Positions 47,018 to 55,056 of a stretch of DNA of 64,000 bases are shown in pieces (the stretch's first letter is position 1; each line of letters starts with the position of its first letter). Made by a program: the position numbers and the translations under genes. The notes under the pieces are model-generated. The model saw nothing but the letters and a program-made list of their open reading frames with translations, was not told the origin of the DNA and did no database searches. The DNA is taken from assembly GCF_003337245.1 (NCBI RefSeq), contig NZ_QPJE01000007.1:40654-104653 (forward strand), written 5' to 3'. The DNA comes from Halanaerobium sp. MA284_MarDTE_T2 (lineage in GTDB: Bacteria > Bacillota > Halanaerobiia > Halanaerobiales > Halanaerobiaceae).

Positions 47018-48322
47018 TTAATTTGCTTCATAACTCAATTCTGATTTAATTTTTAGATTGTCTTTTTCTACTTTTTCAGCTGATGCATTTTTCTTTTCAG
47101 CATCAGGCAGTATCAGGTTCATTATTATACCGACCAGTGCAGCAAGTCCCATACCAGCAAAATCAAGTCCTGCAATCGAAATGGTCAGATTACTTATACC
47201 TACAAGCAGAGTTACAGATACTATAACCAAATTTCTGTTTTTTGAAAGATCTACCTTGTTTTCGACAAGGGTTCTCAATCCAATTGAAGCTATCATACCA
47301 AAAAGCAGAAACACTATTCCACCCATTACTGGAACAGGTATTGTTCTAATTACTGCTCCAAGCTTCTGAACAAAACTGCTTAGGATTACTATGACAGCTG
47401 TCATCTGTATTATAAAAGGGTTATAAACTTTTGTTATTGCCAGTACTCCTACATTTTCTCCATATGTTGTGTTTGGTGGGCCGCCAAAAAGTCCGGCCAT
47501 AAGTGTTGCAATACCATCACCCAGCAGTGTTCTGTGCAGACCTGGATCTTCTATATAGTCATTTTTAGTTGTACTGCTTATTGCTAAAATATCTCCTAAA
47601 TGTTCAACCATTGTGACAAGTGCTATTGGTGCTATAAGTGTAATAGCTTTTAAATTTCCATTTATCTGGGGAAGCGCAAATTTGGGAAATGCTATCCAGG
47701 ATGCTTCCATTACAGGAGTAAAGTCAACCAAACCCATAAATGCCGCAAATATATATCCACCTATTATTCCTAAGAGTATTGGAATTACTTTTACTATTCC
47801 TTTTGCAAAAACACTAATGGCAACTGCTATAGAAAGAGTTACAAATGCTGTTAAAAGATGTTCTGAAGCCATATCTTTAGCAGTGGGAGCCAGACCCAAT
47901 CCAATGGTAATTATTACAGGACCGACAACAACCGGAGGAAGCAGTTTGCGGAAAAAATCTGTCCCTACATATTTTATCACTACCGACATAATAGAATAAA
48001 CAATACCGACAGTTATAATACCAAGCATTGCTCCATCGGTTCCAAACTGACTTTTGGCTGCAATAATCGGTGCGATAAATGCAAATGAAGAACCGAGATA
48101 AGCTGGAACTTTACCCCCTGTTATAAAGTGAAAAATAAGTGTACCAAGTCCTGATGTAAATAATGCCACTGCTGGGCTTAAACCTGTCAGTGATGGAACC
48201 AGAACGGTTGAACCAAACATTGCAAACATATGCTGTAAGGCGAGAATAAATCTTTCGTTATTCTTAATACCATCTTTGTTAAGATTTTCAAGGTTTTCCT
48301 GTGTTTGTTTTATTAAACTCAT
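47018..48322 (-). CDS. uraA: Uracil permease (UraA/PyrP, NCS2 family)
   Basis: The 434-residue transporter has about 14 TM segments and family motifs: LALQHMFAMFGSTVLVPSLTGL at the N-terminus, VEHLGDILAIS with the substrate-binding Glu, and GDGIATLMAGLFGGPPNTTYGENVGVLAITK. It imports uracil with protons. The ATG follows AAGGGAGGTATAAG. A PyrR attenuator lies between it and pyrR. Confidence 0.96.
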   Translation of the reverse strand: MSLIKQTQENLENLNKDGIKNNERFILALQHMFAMFGSTVLVPSLTGLSPAVALFTSGLGTLIFHFITGGKVPAYLGSSFAFIAPIIAAKSQFGTDGAMLGIITVGIVYSIMSVVIKYVGTDFFRKLLPPVVVGPVIITIGLGLAPTAKDMASEHLLTAFVTLSIAVAISVFAKGIVKVIPILLGIIGGYIFAAFMGLVDFTPVMEASWIAFPKFALPQINGNLKAITLIAPIALVTMVEHLGDILAISSTTKNDYIEDPGLHRTLLGDGIATLMAGLFGGPPNTTYGENVGVLAITKVYNPFIIQMTAVIVILSSFVQKLGAVIRTIPVPVMGGIVFLLFGMIASIGLRTLVENKVDLSKNRNLVIVSVTLLVGISNLTISIAGLDFAGMGLAALVGIIMNLILPDAEKKNASAEKVEKDNLKIKSELSYEAN

Positions 48323-48342
48323 CTTATACCTCCCTTATTAAT

Positions 48343-48434
48343 TTAAAAAACTTCTCACCAGACAGCTGATAAGAAGTTAGCTACTCTCTAAGAGGTATAA
48401 AAACATTAGAGCTCCTTATCAGCCTCTCTGGACC
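48343..48434 (-). promoter_or_regulatory. PyrR attenuator 2, pyrR-uraA intercistronic region
   Basis: On the minus strand GGTCCAGAGAGGCT (48421-48434) matches the PyrR-binding anti-antiterminator loop, consensus AGUCCAGAGAGGCU. It is followed by a 12-bp terminator stem AACTTCTTATCA / TGGTGAGAAGTT (to 48349) and a T-tract. UMP-bound PyrR favours termination before uraA. Confidence 0.9.
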
Positions 48435-48450
48435 GATTTAAAGGACTTAT

Positions 48451-49002
<552 letters not shown>

Positions 49003-49049
49003 TCAGAATGCTACCCCCTTTCTACAAGGTCCTGCAGCAATTACTGCAT

Positions 49050-49118
49050 AAAAAAACCTTCTTACAGCCAGTAAGAAGGTACAATTATATCTCTTTCCCT
49101 TACTAGCCTCTCTGGACT
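49050..49118 (-). promoter_or_regulatory. PyrR attenuator 1, pyrR leader
   Basis: On the minus strand AGTCCAGAGAGGCT (49105-49118) is an exact PyrR-loop match. It is followed by the terminator ACCTTCTTAC, loop TGGCT, GTAAGAAGGT (49056-49080) and a T-tract down to 49050. This controls the whole pyr operon from its first gene. Confidence 0.93.
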
Positions 49119-49151
49119 AATTTAAAAGGACCTCTTTTTTTATTTGATTTA

Positions 49152-49180
49152 ACTATAACAGAAATTAATCTTTAAGTCAA
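49152..49180 (-). promoter_or_regulatory. Sigma-A promoter of the pyr operon
   Basis: On the minus strand TTGACT (49175-49180), a 17-bp spacer and TATAGT (49152-49157), about 35 nt upstream of the PyrR loop. Confidence 0.82.
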
Positions 49181-49197
49181 GCAGTTTGATAAAATTT

Positions 49198-49231
49198 AAA
49201 AAGGTCTGAAGAAACACATATCTTCAGACCT
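49198..49231 (-). terminator. Intrinsic terminator after the hydrogenase operon
   Basis: On the minus strand AGGTCTGAAGA, ATATGTGT loop, TCTTCAGACCT, then five T. The 11-bp stem is perfect. It lies about 105 bp beyond the hydA stop and 18 bp before the pyr promoter. Confidence 0.88.
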
Positions 49232-49338
49232 CTGCTGTAGTATTTATAATTTCACTTATAACCAGAACATATATTTTACCTACAGTAAGTACACACATAT
49301 TTCACTTATATAGCTGCATATATAGTTTATTGAACAGA

Positions 49339-51051
49339 TTATATACCTCTATAAATATAAGTTGTATGCAGAAGTTCATGTGCTTTGTGGCTGCCGGGTT
49401 CTTCAAAATATTCTTCATATATTTTCTTTATATATGGATTTTCATGTGATTTTCTGTATTTTTTACTGCTGTCTATTTCGTATATTGCATCCATGCGTCT
49501 TTTAAGAACATCTTCTGTAGCTGGAAGCGGCTGTCCACCTCCACCAAGACATCCGCCCGGGCAGGCCATAAATTCTACAAAATGAAATTCTTCTCCTTCT
49601 TTAATCATTTCCATTATTTTGCGTGCATTACTCAAGCCATTTGCAACTGCCACTTTTAAATTTAAATCTCCTATCTGCACAGAAGTTTTTTTAATACCAT
49701 CAAAACCTCTAACTTCGGTAAAGTCCAGCTGTTTTAGCTCTTCACCTGTTATTATCTCATAGGCTGTCCTGAGGGCAGCTTCCATAACTCCACCTGTACT
49801 GCCGAATATAGCTCCCGCTCCAGAAGATACTCCCAGCAGCTGATCGTGTTCTTCCTCTTTGAGTTCATTGGCATTAAAACCTGCTTCATTAATCATTCTT
49901 GCCAGTTCTCTGGTTGTTAGAACATAATCTACTTCACCTTCCATTTCAGGCCGCTGAGCTTCGTATTTTTTTGCAGTACACGGCATAATGGAAACAACTA
50001 CCAGGTTTTCAGGATTTATATTTTCTTTTTCTGCATAATAACTGTTGGCAACAGCACCAAACATCTGCTGTGGAGATTTGCAGGAAGATAAATTATCCAG
50101 ATATTCAGGATAATAATGTTCAATAAATTTTATCCACCCAGGACTGCAGGAAGTAAAGAGGGGCAGCTTGCCGCCATCTTTAATTCTTTTAATAAGTTCT
50201 GTGCCTTCTTCCATAATAGTCAGATCAGCGGTAAAGTTTGTATCAAATACTCTATCAAAACCCAGTTTTCTCAAGGCAGCAACCATCTGACCTGTAAATA
50301 TAGTACCAGGCTTATTGCCAAATGCTTCAGATAATGCCACCCTTACTGCTGGAGCTGTCTGTACAACAACATGTTTGTCTGGATCTGCAATTGCAGCCCA
50401 TACTTCATCTATATATTCGACTTCTGTAATAGCACCAGTTGGACAGACAAGTGAACACTGTCCACACATTACACATGGACTTTCGGCCAAGTTATCATAA
50501 AATGCCGTATCTATTACTGTGTCAAATCCTCTTCCTTCTGCCATTATTGCTCTTACAGATTGAACTTCTCTGCATACATTTTCACAGCGGCGGCAGAGAA
50601 TACATTTTTCTGAATCACGAAAAAGTGATGGAGTAGAGTCATCTACTGCAAATGAGCTTTTTTTACCTTCAAATCTATTTTCTCTAACTTTTAGCTTTTC
50701 TGCTATCTTTCTCAGTTCACAATCTTCATTTTTAAGACAGGTAGGACAATCTATTTTATGATTTGACAAAAGAAATTCCAGATTGAGTTTTCTAGTATTT
50801 CTTACCCTGGAAGTATTTGTTTTAATTTTCATTCCATCAGAAACAGGTGTAATACAGGAAGCTGCCAGTTTGCCTGTATTCTCTATTTCTACTAAACATA
50901 ACCTACAGGCCCCAATTTCATTAATATCTTTTAAATAACAAAGAGTCGGTATATCTTTGCCTGCTTCCTGTGCTGCTTCCAGTACTGTCATTTCTGGATC
51001 TACAGAATATTCATCATCATTTATCCAGATTGTAACTTTATCTCCATTCAT
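49339..51051 (-). CDS. hydA: [FeFe] hydrogenase catalytic subunit (HydA/HndD type)
   Basis: The 570-residue subunit makes or takes up H2. It has an N-terminal [2Fe-2S] domain (CYLKDINEIGACRLCLVE), a His/Cys-ligated cluster region (NHKIDCPTCLKNEDCELR), two [4Fe-4S] motifs (CILCRRCENVC, CVMCGQCSLVCP) and the H-cluster domain with L1 TSCSPGWIKF, L2 MPCTAKKYE and L3 EFMACPGGCLGGGGQP. L1 has Ser in place of the second Cys of TSCCP. This layout is that of trimeric NAD-linked, often electron-bifurcating enzymes. The ATG overlaps the stop of the upstream subunit (TAATG). Confidence 0.95.
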   Translation of the reverse strand: MNGDKVTIWINDDEYSVDPEMTVLEAAQEAGKDIPTLCYLKDINEIGACRLCLVEIENTGKLAASCITPVSDGMKIKTNTSRVRNTRKLNLEFLLSNHKIDCPTCLKNEDCELRKIAEKLKVRENRFEGKKSSFAVDDSTPSLFRDSEKCILCRRCENVCREVQSVRAIMAEGRGFDTVIDTAFYDNLAESPCVMCGQCSLVCPTGAITEVEYIDEVWAAIADPDKHVVVQTAPAVRVALSEAFGNKPGTIFTGQMVAALRKLGFDRVFDTNFTADLTIMEEGTELIKRIKDGGKLPLFTSCSPGWIKFIEHYYPEYLDNLSSCKSPQQMFGAVANSYYAEKENINPENLVVVSIMPCTAKKYEAQRPEMEGEVDYVLTTRELARMINEAGFNANELKEEEHDQLLGVSSGAGAIFGSTGGVMEAALRTAYEIITGEELKQLDFTEVRGFDGIKKTSVQIGDLNLKVAVANGLSNARKIMEMIKEGEEFHFVEFMACPGGCLGGGGQPLPATEDVLKRRMDAIYEIDSSKKYRKSHENPYIKKIYEEYFEEPGSHKAHELLHTTYIYRGI

Positions 51052-54000
51052 TATAATACCTCCTCTTTCTCTTCTACATCACAGCGAAGACATCTGCTTG
51101 CCTCTTCAACTGCCTGATCTGCAGAATATCCTTTTTCTACTTCTGTAAATCCTTTTTTTCTTTCTGAAAGTAGTATTGTCGGCATTTTTATCCTTGGCTT
51201 TTCCTCTTCTATAATCGGGGCAGTCAGCTTTCTTTCTCTTTCTGCTTTTTCTACTACTTGGCCATCTCCTCCGAGATATTTATCTATTGATGCTGCTGCT
51301 TCTTTTCCCTGCTGAATAGATTCTATAACTGTTGATGGACCTGTTACACAGTCTCCACCGGCAAATATCCAGGGAATATTTGTGCGGTGAGCGCTGTCAA
51401 CCGATATTAGAGTTTCATTTTCCAGTTCGATTTTAAATTTTCCACTATTAAACTCATCATCCACACTCTGTCCAACTGCAGAAATTACAACATCTGTTTT
51501 TAAAGTATAATTTGAGCCTTCAATCTCCACTGGTTTTCTTCTTCCGCTTTCATCAAATTTTCCTCCTGAAATTTTTATACATTCTAATGATTTTACTTTC
51601 CCATTTTCTCCTATTATTTTCACAGGATTAACCTGTGTATATATATTCACTTTTTCATATTCTGCTTCTTCTATTTCTTCTCTGTGTGCTGGCATATCTT
51701 CTTTTGTTCTTCGGTAGATAATATTTACTTCTTCTGCTCCAAGGCGCACAAGATTACGCGCCACATCTATTGCTGCATTACCTCCACCAATGACAGATAC
51801 CTTTTTGCCTTTCATATCAATTTCTGTGTCATTATTAATATCTCTCAGCATCTGAAGTGCGGAATATACTCCCTCAAGATCTTCTCCTTCTATACCTAAA
51901 TTTCTATCTTTTTGTGCACCTACAGCCATATATACTGCCCAGTACCCTTCATCTTTTAAATCTTCTAATTTAATATCTTCACCTATTTTAGTATCTACAG
52001 ATATCTCTACTCCCATAGTTGTTAATACTGCTATTTCTTCATTTAACAGTTTTTTAGGGAGCCGATATTCCGGAATACCAAGGGCCAGCATTCCTCCTAC
52101 CTCAGATTCTGCTTCAAAAATGGTAACCTGATAACCTTTTTTACGCAGGTAAAATGCTGCTGTAAGTCCTGATGGCCCTGATCCAACAACTGCTATTTTT
52201 TTATCTTTTTCTTCTTTTATTTCTGGTGTCGGAAAATTGCCTTCTTTTTCTAACAGATAATCACTTACAAAACGCTTCAATTCTCTAATTGCAAGCGGCT
52301 CATCCATTGATCCCCTGTTGCATGATTTTTCGCAAAGATTATAGCACACTCGGCCGCATACTAAGACAAGTGGATTTTCCTCTTGAACTACTTTGTATGC
52401 TTCTTTGTATTTTCCCTGCCTAATTAAATCTATATAAATTGGAATATCTACATTTGCAGGACATGCATTCTGACATGGAGAATTAAATAGTGCTGCACAG
52501 ACAGATGAACTGCAGTGCTTATTTTTAATATGATCTATATATTCATCTTTAAAATATCTTATAGTACTCAATACCGGATTGGGAGCTGTCTGGCCCAATC
52601 CACAAAAGGAAGAATCTTTTATTTTTTCTCCCATTTCTGTAAGCAGTTTGAGATCTTCCATACTCCCTTTACCAACTGTAATTTTATTAAGAATTTCCAG
52701 CATTCTTGTTGTACCTATTCTGCAGGGAGTACACTGGCCACATGACTCATCTTTGCAGAAATCTATAAAATATTTTGCAAGATCTACCATACATGTCTGA
52801 TCATCCATAATTATCATTCCACCTGACCCCATAATTGTACCCAGCTCCTGCAGAGAATCGTAATCAATTGGTACATTCAGGTGCTGAATGGGAATACATC
52901 CTCCTGATGGTCCACCGGTTTGAGCTGCTTTGAAATTACCATCATTCTCCAGACCACCACCAATATCAAAAATTACTTCTCCCACTTTTGTCCCCATCGG
53001 AACTTCTACCAGACCATTATTTTCGATTTTCCCGGCCAGCGCAAATACCTTTGTGCCAGAACTTTTTTCAGTTCCTATTTTATTAAACCATTCACTGCCA
53101 TTTCTAATAATTTCTCCTACATTTGCCAGTGTTTCTACGTTATTTATAACTGTTGGCTTGTACCACAGTCCAGAATCAGCAGGAAATGGAGGTTTTGCTC
53201 TCGGCTCTCCACGTCTTCCTTCAATAGACGCAATAAGTGCAGTTTCTTCTCCACAGACAAAAGCTCCAGCTCCAAGGCGAATATCTATTTTAAAGGTAAA
53301 ATCTGAACCGAAAATATTATCACCTAAAACTCCCAGGTCTTCTGCATCTTTTATTGCTCTTTTGAGGCGTTTAATAGCCAGCGGATATTCTGCTCTGCAG
53401 TAAATATATCCCTGCTCAGCACCTACAGCATAACCAGCTATAGCCATTCCTTCAAGCAGTTTATGTGGGTCACCTTCTAAAATACTTCTATCCATAAATG
53501 CTCCAGGATCACCTTCATCTGCATTACATATTACATATTTCTCTGTTCCAGATGCTTCTGCAGCCAGCTTCCACTTTAACCCTGTTGGAAAACCGGCTCC
53601 ACCCCGGCCGCGCAAATTAGAATTCAATATTTCTTCTCTTACCAGTTTTGGAGAAAGTTTTTCTACTGCCTTACCAAGCCCAAGATAGGCACCATTTGCC
53701 AAGGCTTCTTCAATATTTTCTGGATTTATATTCCCACAGTTTTTGAGAACGATTCTTTCCTGTTTTGAAAAAAAATCACCTTCTAAATCTACCAGCCATC
53801 TGGAGATAATATTTCCCTCTTTTAGATGCTGTTTTATTATTTCTTTTGTTTTTTCAGAATTAACATTGGCATAAATATATCTTTTATTTTTATCTCTAAT
53901 TTCCATAAGAGGTTCTTTAGCACAAAACCCTATACATCCAGTATGATCAAGATCAACTTCTTTGTCCAGATTCAGTTTCTTTAATTCTTCTGCAGCTGTA

Positions 54001-54131
54001 TCCCATACTTTTTGTGCACCTGCAGCAAGTCCACAGGTCCCCATACCTATTATTATTCTATAATTCTCATTTTGAGAATATTTATCTGCCATTTCTTTCT
54101 GCATAGTTTTTAGTTCATGATATGATACCAT
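51051..54131 (-). CDS. NuoF/HydB-like NADH module fused to a GltD/NfnB-like FAD-NADPH module
   Basis: At 1026 residues this is about 400 longer than HydB. Residues 1-110 are a thioredoxin-like [2Fe-2S] domain (GTCGLAAGAQ, TGCIGFC); 120-560 are the NuoF core: RGRGGAGFPTGLKW, the FMN site CNADEGDPGAFMDR, GAGAFVCGEETALI, and the cluster motif SCGQCTPCRIGT. From about 570 the usual HydB ferredoxin tail is replaced by a GltD-type part: Cys-rich NACPANVDIP and CGRVCYNLCEKSC, FAD motif VVGSGPSGLTAAFYL, NADPH motif VIGGGNAAIDVARNL with YRR, and the tail EEASRCLRCD. NADH, ferredoxin, H2 and NADPH chemistry could thus meet in one complex; that is inference. Confidence 0.92.
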   Translation of the reverse strand: MVSYHELKTMQKEMADKYSQNENYRIIIGMGTCGLAAGAQKVWDTAAEELKKLNLDKEVDLDHTGCIGFCAKEPLMEIRDKNKRYIYANVNSEKTKEIIKQHLKEGNIISRWLVDLEGDFFSKQERIVLKNCGNINPENIEEALANGAYLGLGKAVEKLSPKLVREEILNSNLRGRGGAGFPTGLKWKLAAEASGTEKYVICNADEGDPGAFMDRSILEGDPHKLLEGMAIAGYAVGAEQGYIYCRAEYPLAIKRLKRAIKDAEDLGVLGDNIFGSDFTFKIDIRLGAGAFVCGEETALIASIEGRRGEPRAKPPFPADSGLWYKPTVINNVETLANVGEIIRNGSEWFNKIGTEKSSGTKVFALAGKIENNGLVEVPMGTKVGEVIFDIGGGLENDGNFKAAQTGGPSGGCIPIQHLNVPIDYDSLQELGTIMGSGGMIIMDDQTCMVDLAKYFIDFCKDESCGQCTPCRIGTTRMLEILNKITVGKGSMEDLKLLTEMGEKIKDSSFCGLGQTAPNPVLSTIRYFKDEYIDHIKNKHCSSSVCAALFNSPCQNACPANVDIPIYIDLIRQGKYKEAYKVVQEENPLVLVCGRVCYNLCEKSCNRGSMDEPLAIRELKRFVSDYLLEKEGNFPTPEIKEEKDKKIAVVGSGPSGLTAAFYLRKKGYQVTIFEAESEVGGMLALGIPEYRLPKKLLNEEIAVLTTMGVEISVDTKIGEDIKLEDLKDEGYWAVYMAVGAQKDRNLGIEGEDLEGVYSALQMLRDINNDTEIDMKGKKVSVIGGGNAAIDVARNLVRLGAEEVNIIYRRTKEDMPAHREEIEEAEYEKVNIYTQVNPVKIIGENGKVKSLECIKISGGKFDESGRRKPVEIEGSNYTLKTDVVISAVGQSVDDEFNSGKFKIELENETLISVDSAHRTNIPWIFAGGDCVTGPSTVIESIQQGKEAAASIDKYLGGDGQVVEKAERERKLTAPIIEEEKPRIKMPTILLSERKKGFTEVEKGYSADQAVEEASRCLRCDVEEKEEVL

Positions 54132-54161
54132 TATTTACCTCCTTTTTATATAAAATATGTT

Positions 54162-54659
54162 TTACATTTCTCCATTCAAATATTTTTCAATAATTCCAAC
54201 TGCTTTCTCTGGATTTAATAATCCATGTGCTCTACCATTAATTGTCATTACGGGGGCCAGTCCACAGGCACCAAGACAGCGAACTACTTCCAGAGATAAT
54301 TTTCCATCCTCAGTACTTTCACCGGCAGAAATACCGTATTTATCCTCTATTTTTTCTATTATTTTTTGTGATCCTTTAACATAACAGGCTGTTCCCTTAC
54401 AGATAGCAATTTGATATTCCCCTTTGGGAAATTCACTAAAATGAGAATAAAAAGAAATAACACTGCTTACATCACCTGGTACTGTATTAAGACTATTGGC
54501 AACCTTTTTCTGCAGCTCTTTGGGCAAATAACCAACTAAATTTTGTACTTTATGCAGAACCTCAATTAGTGAAGATGAATCATCTTTATAATTTTTTAGA
54601 ATATTATCAATCTCTTCTGTTTTTTCCTGCCATTCATTTTTCTTCTCAACAACCTTCAT
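54162..54659 (-). CDS. hydC: NuoE/HydC-like [2Fe-2S] subunit
   Basis: The 165-residue subunit has the NuoE helical N-part (LIEVLHKVQNLVGYLPKELQ) and a thioredoxin-like [2Fe-2S] domain with CKGTACYVKGS and VRCLGACGLAPV, the four ligands. It is the first gene of the hydrogenase operon. The ATG follows AAAGGAGGGCAATT. The sigma-54 promoter lies about 130 bp upstream. Confidence 0.95.
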   Translation of the reverse strand: MKVVEKKNEWQEKTEEIDNILKNYKDDSSSLIEVLHKVQNLVGYLPKELQKKVANSLNTVPGDVSSVISFYSHFSEFPKGEYQIAICKGTACYVKGSQKIIEKIEDKYGISAGESTEDGKLSLEVVRCLGACGLAPVMTINGRAHGLLNPEKAVGIIEKYLNGEM

Positions 54660-54795
54660 AATTGCCCTCCTTTTTAATAAAATAAAATGTGATATTTTTC
54701 TCTAATTTTTGCATTTTTTAGATTTTACAGTATTATCATCTCCTTTTTACCCATAATATAGAGAAATATTTCACAATATTTCTACGTATATAATT

Positions 54796-54812
54796 ATGCA
54801 TTAATTGTTCCA
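54796..54812 (-). promoter_or_regulatory. Sigma-54 promoter of the hydrogenase operon
   Basis: On the minus strand TGGAAC-N5-AATGCAT-like sequence gives GG-N10-GC (GG at 54810-54811, GC at 54798-54799) against the consensus TGGCAC-N5-TTGC. It faces the hydrogenase genes, predicts a start near 54786, and lies in the gap downstream of a sigma-54 activator gene. Two of the less critical bases differ from consensus. Confidence 0.75.
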
Positions 54813-54887
54813 CTTTATTATTTTTCTTTATAAAATCCTACTATCGCGGCCATAAAAGGGATAATTTAAAAAATTAAAATAAATAAA

Positions 54888-54918
54888 TAAAAAAAGAGAG
54901 GGTATAAATATCCCTCTC
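54888..54918 (-). terminator. Intrinsic terminator after the sigma-54 activator gene
   Basis: On the minus strand GAGAGGG, ATATTTATA-type loop, CCCTCTC, then seven T. It separates the activator transcript from the hydrogenase operon, so the latter needs its own promoter. Confidence 0.88.
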
Positions 54919-54919
54919 C

Positions 54920-54935
54920 AATGCAGTACTGCATT
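54920..54935. promoter_or_regulatory. Candidate activator site 1 (AATGCAGTACTGCATT)
   Basis: A perfect 16-bp palindrome about 110 bp upstream of the sigma-54 promoter, a normal distance for an enhancer-like activator site. It shares AATGCR-N4-TGCATT with sites at 55010 and 55031. Confidence 0.65.
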
Positions 54936-55009
54936 AAAAAATATCTGTTTATTGTTAGAAATTAGTTTTTATCTTTAGTGATATACTGCACAATTAAGAT
55001 TTTTAAAAT

Positions 55010-55025
55010 AATGCACTGCTGCATT
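55010..55025. promoter_or_regulatory. Candidate activator site 2 (AATGCACTGCTGCATT)
   Basis: The arms AATGCA and TGCATT are perfect around CTGC. It lies 21 bp (two helical turns) from site 3, on the same face of the helix. Confidence 0.65.
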
Positions 55026-55030
55026 GCTCT

Positions 55031-55046
55031 AATGCGGAAATGCATT
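55031..55046. promoter_or_regulatory. Candidate activator site 3 (AATGCGGAAATGCATT)
   Basis: One arm has a single mismatch (AATGCG). It begins just beyond the activator stop codon (55057). A further half-site, CTGCA, occurs near 54986. Confidence 0.6.
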
Positions 55047-55056
55047 ATAAACAGTT

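Noticed and set aside
52930..53403. 157-residue plus-strand frame opposite the NuoF-like gene
   Set aside because: Opposite-strand frame to well-conserved NuoF motifs, with Ser/Pro-rich composition and no homology recognised.
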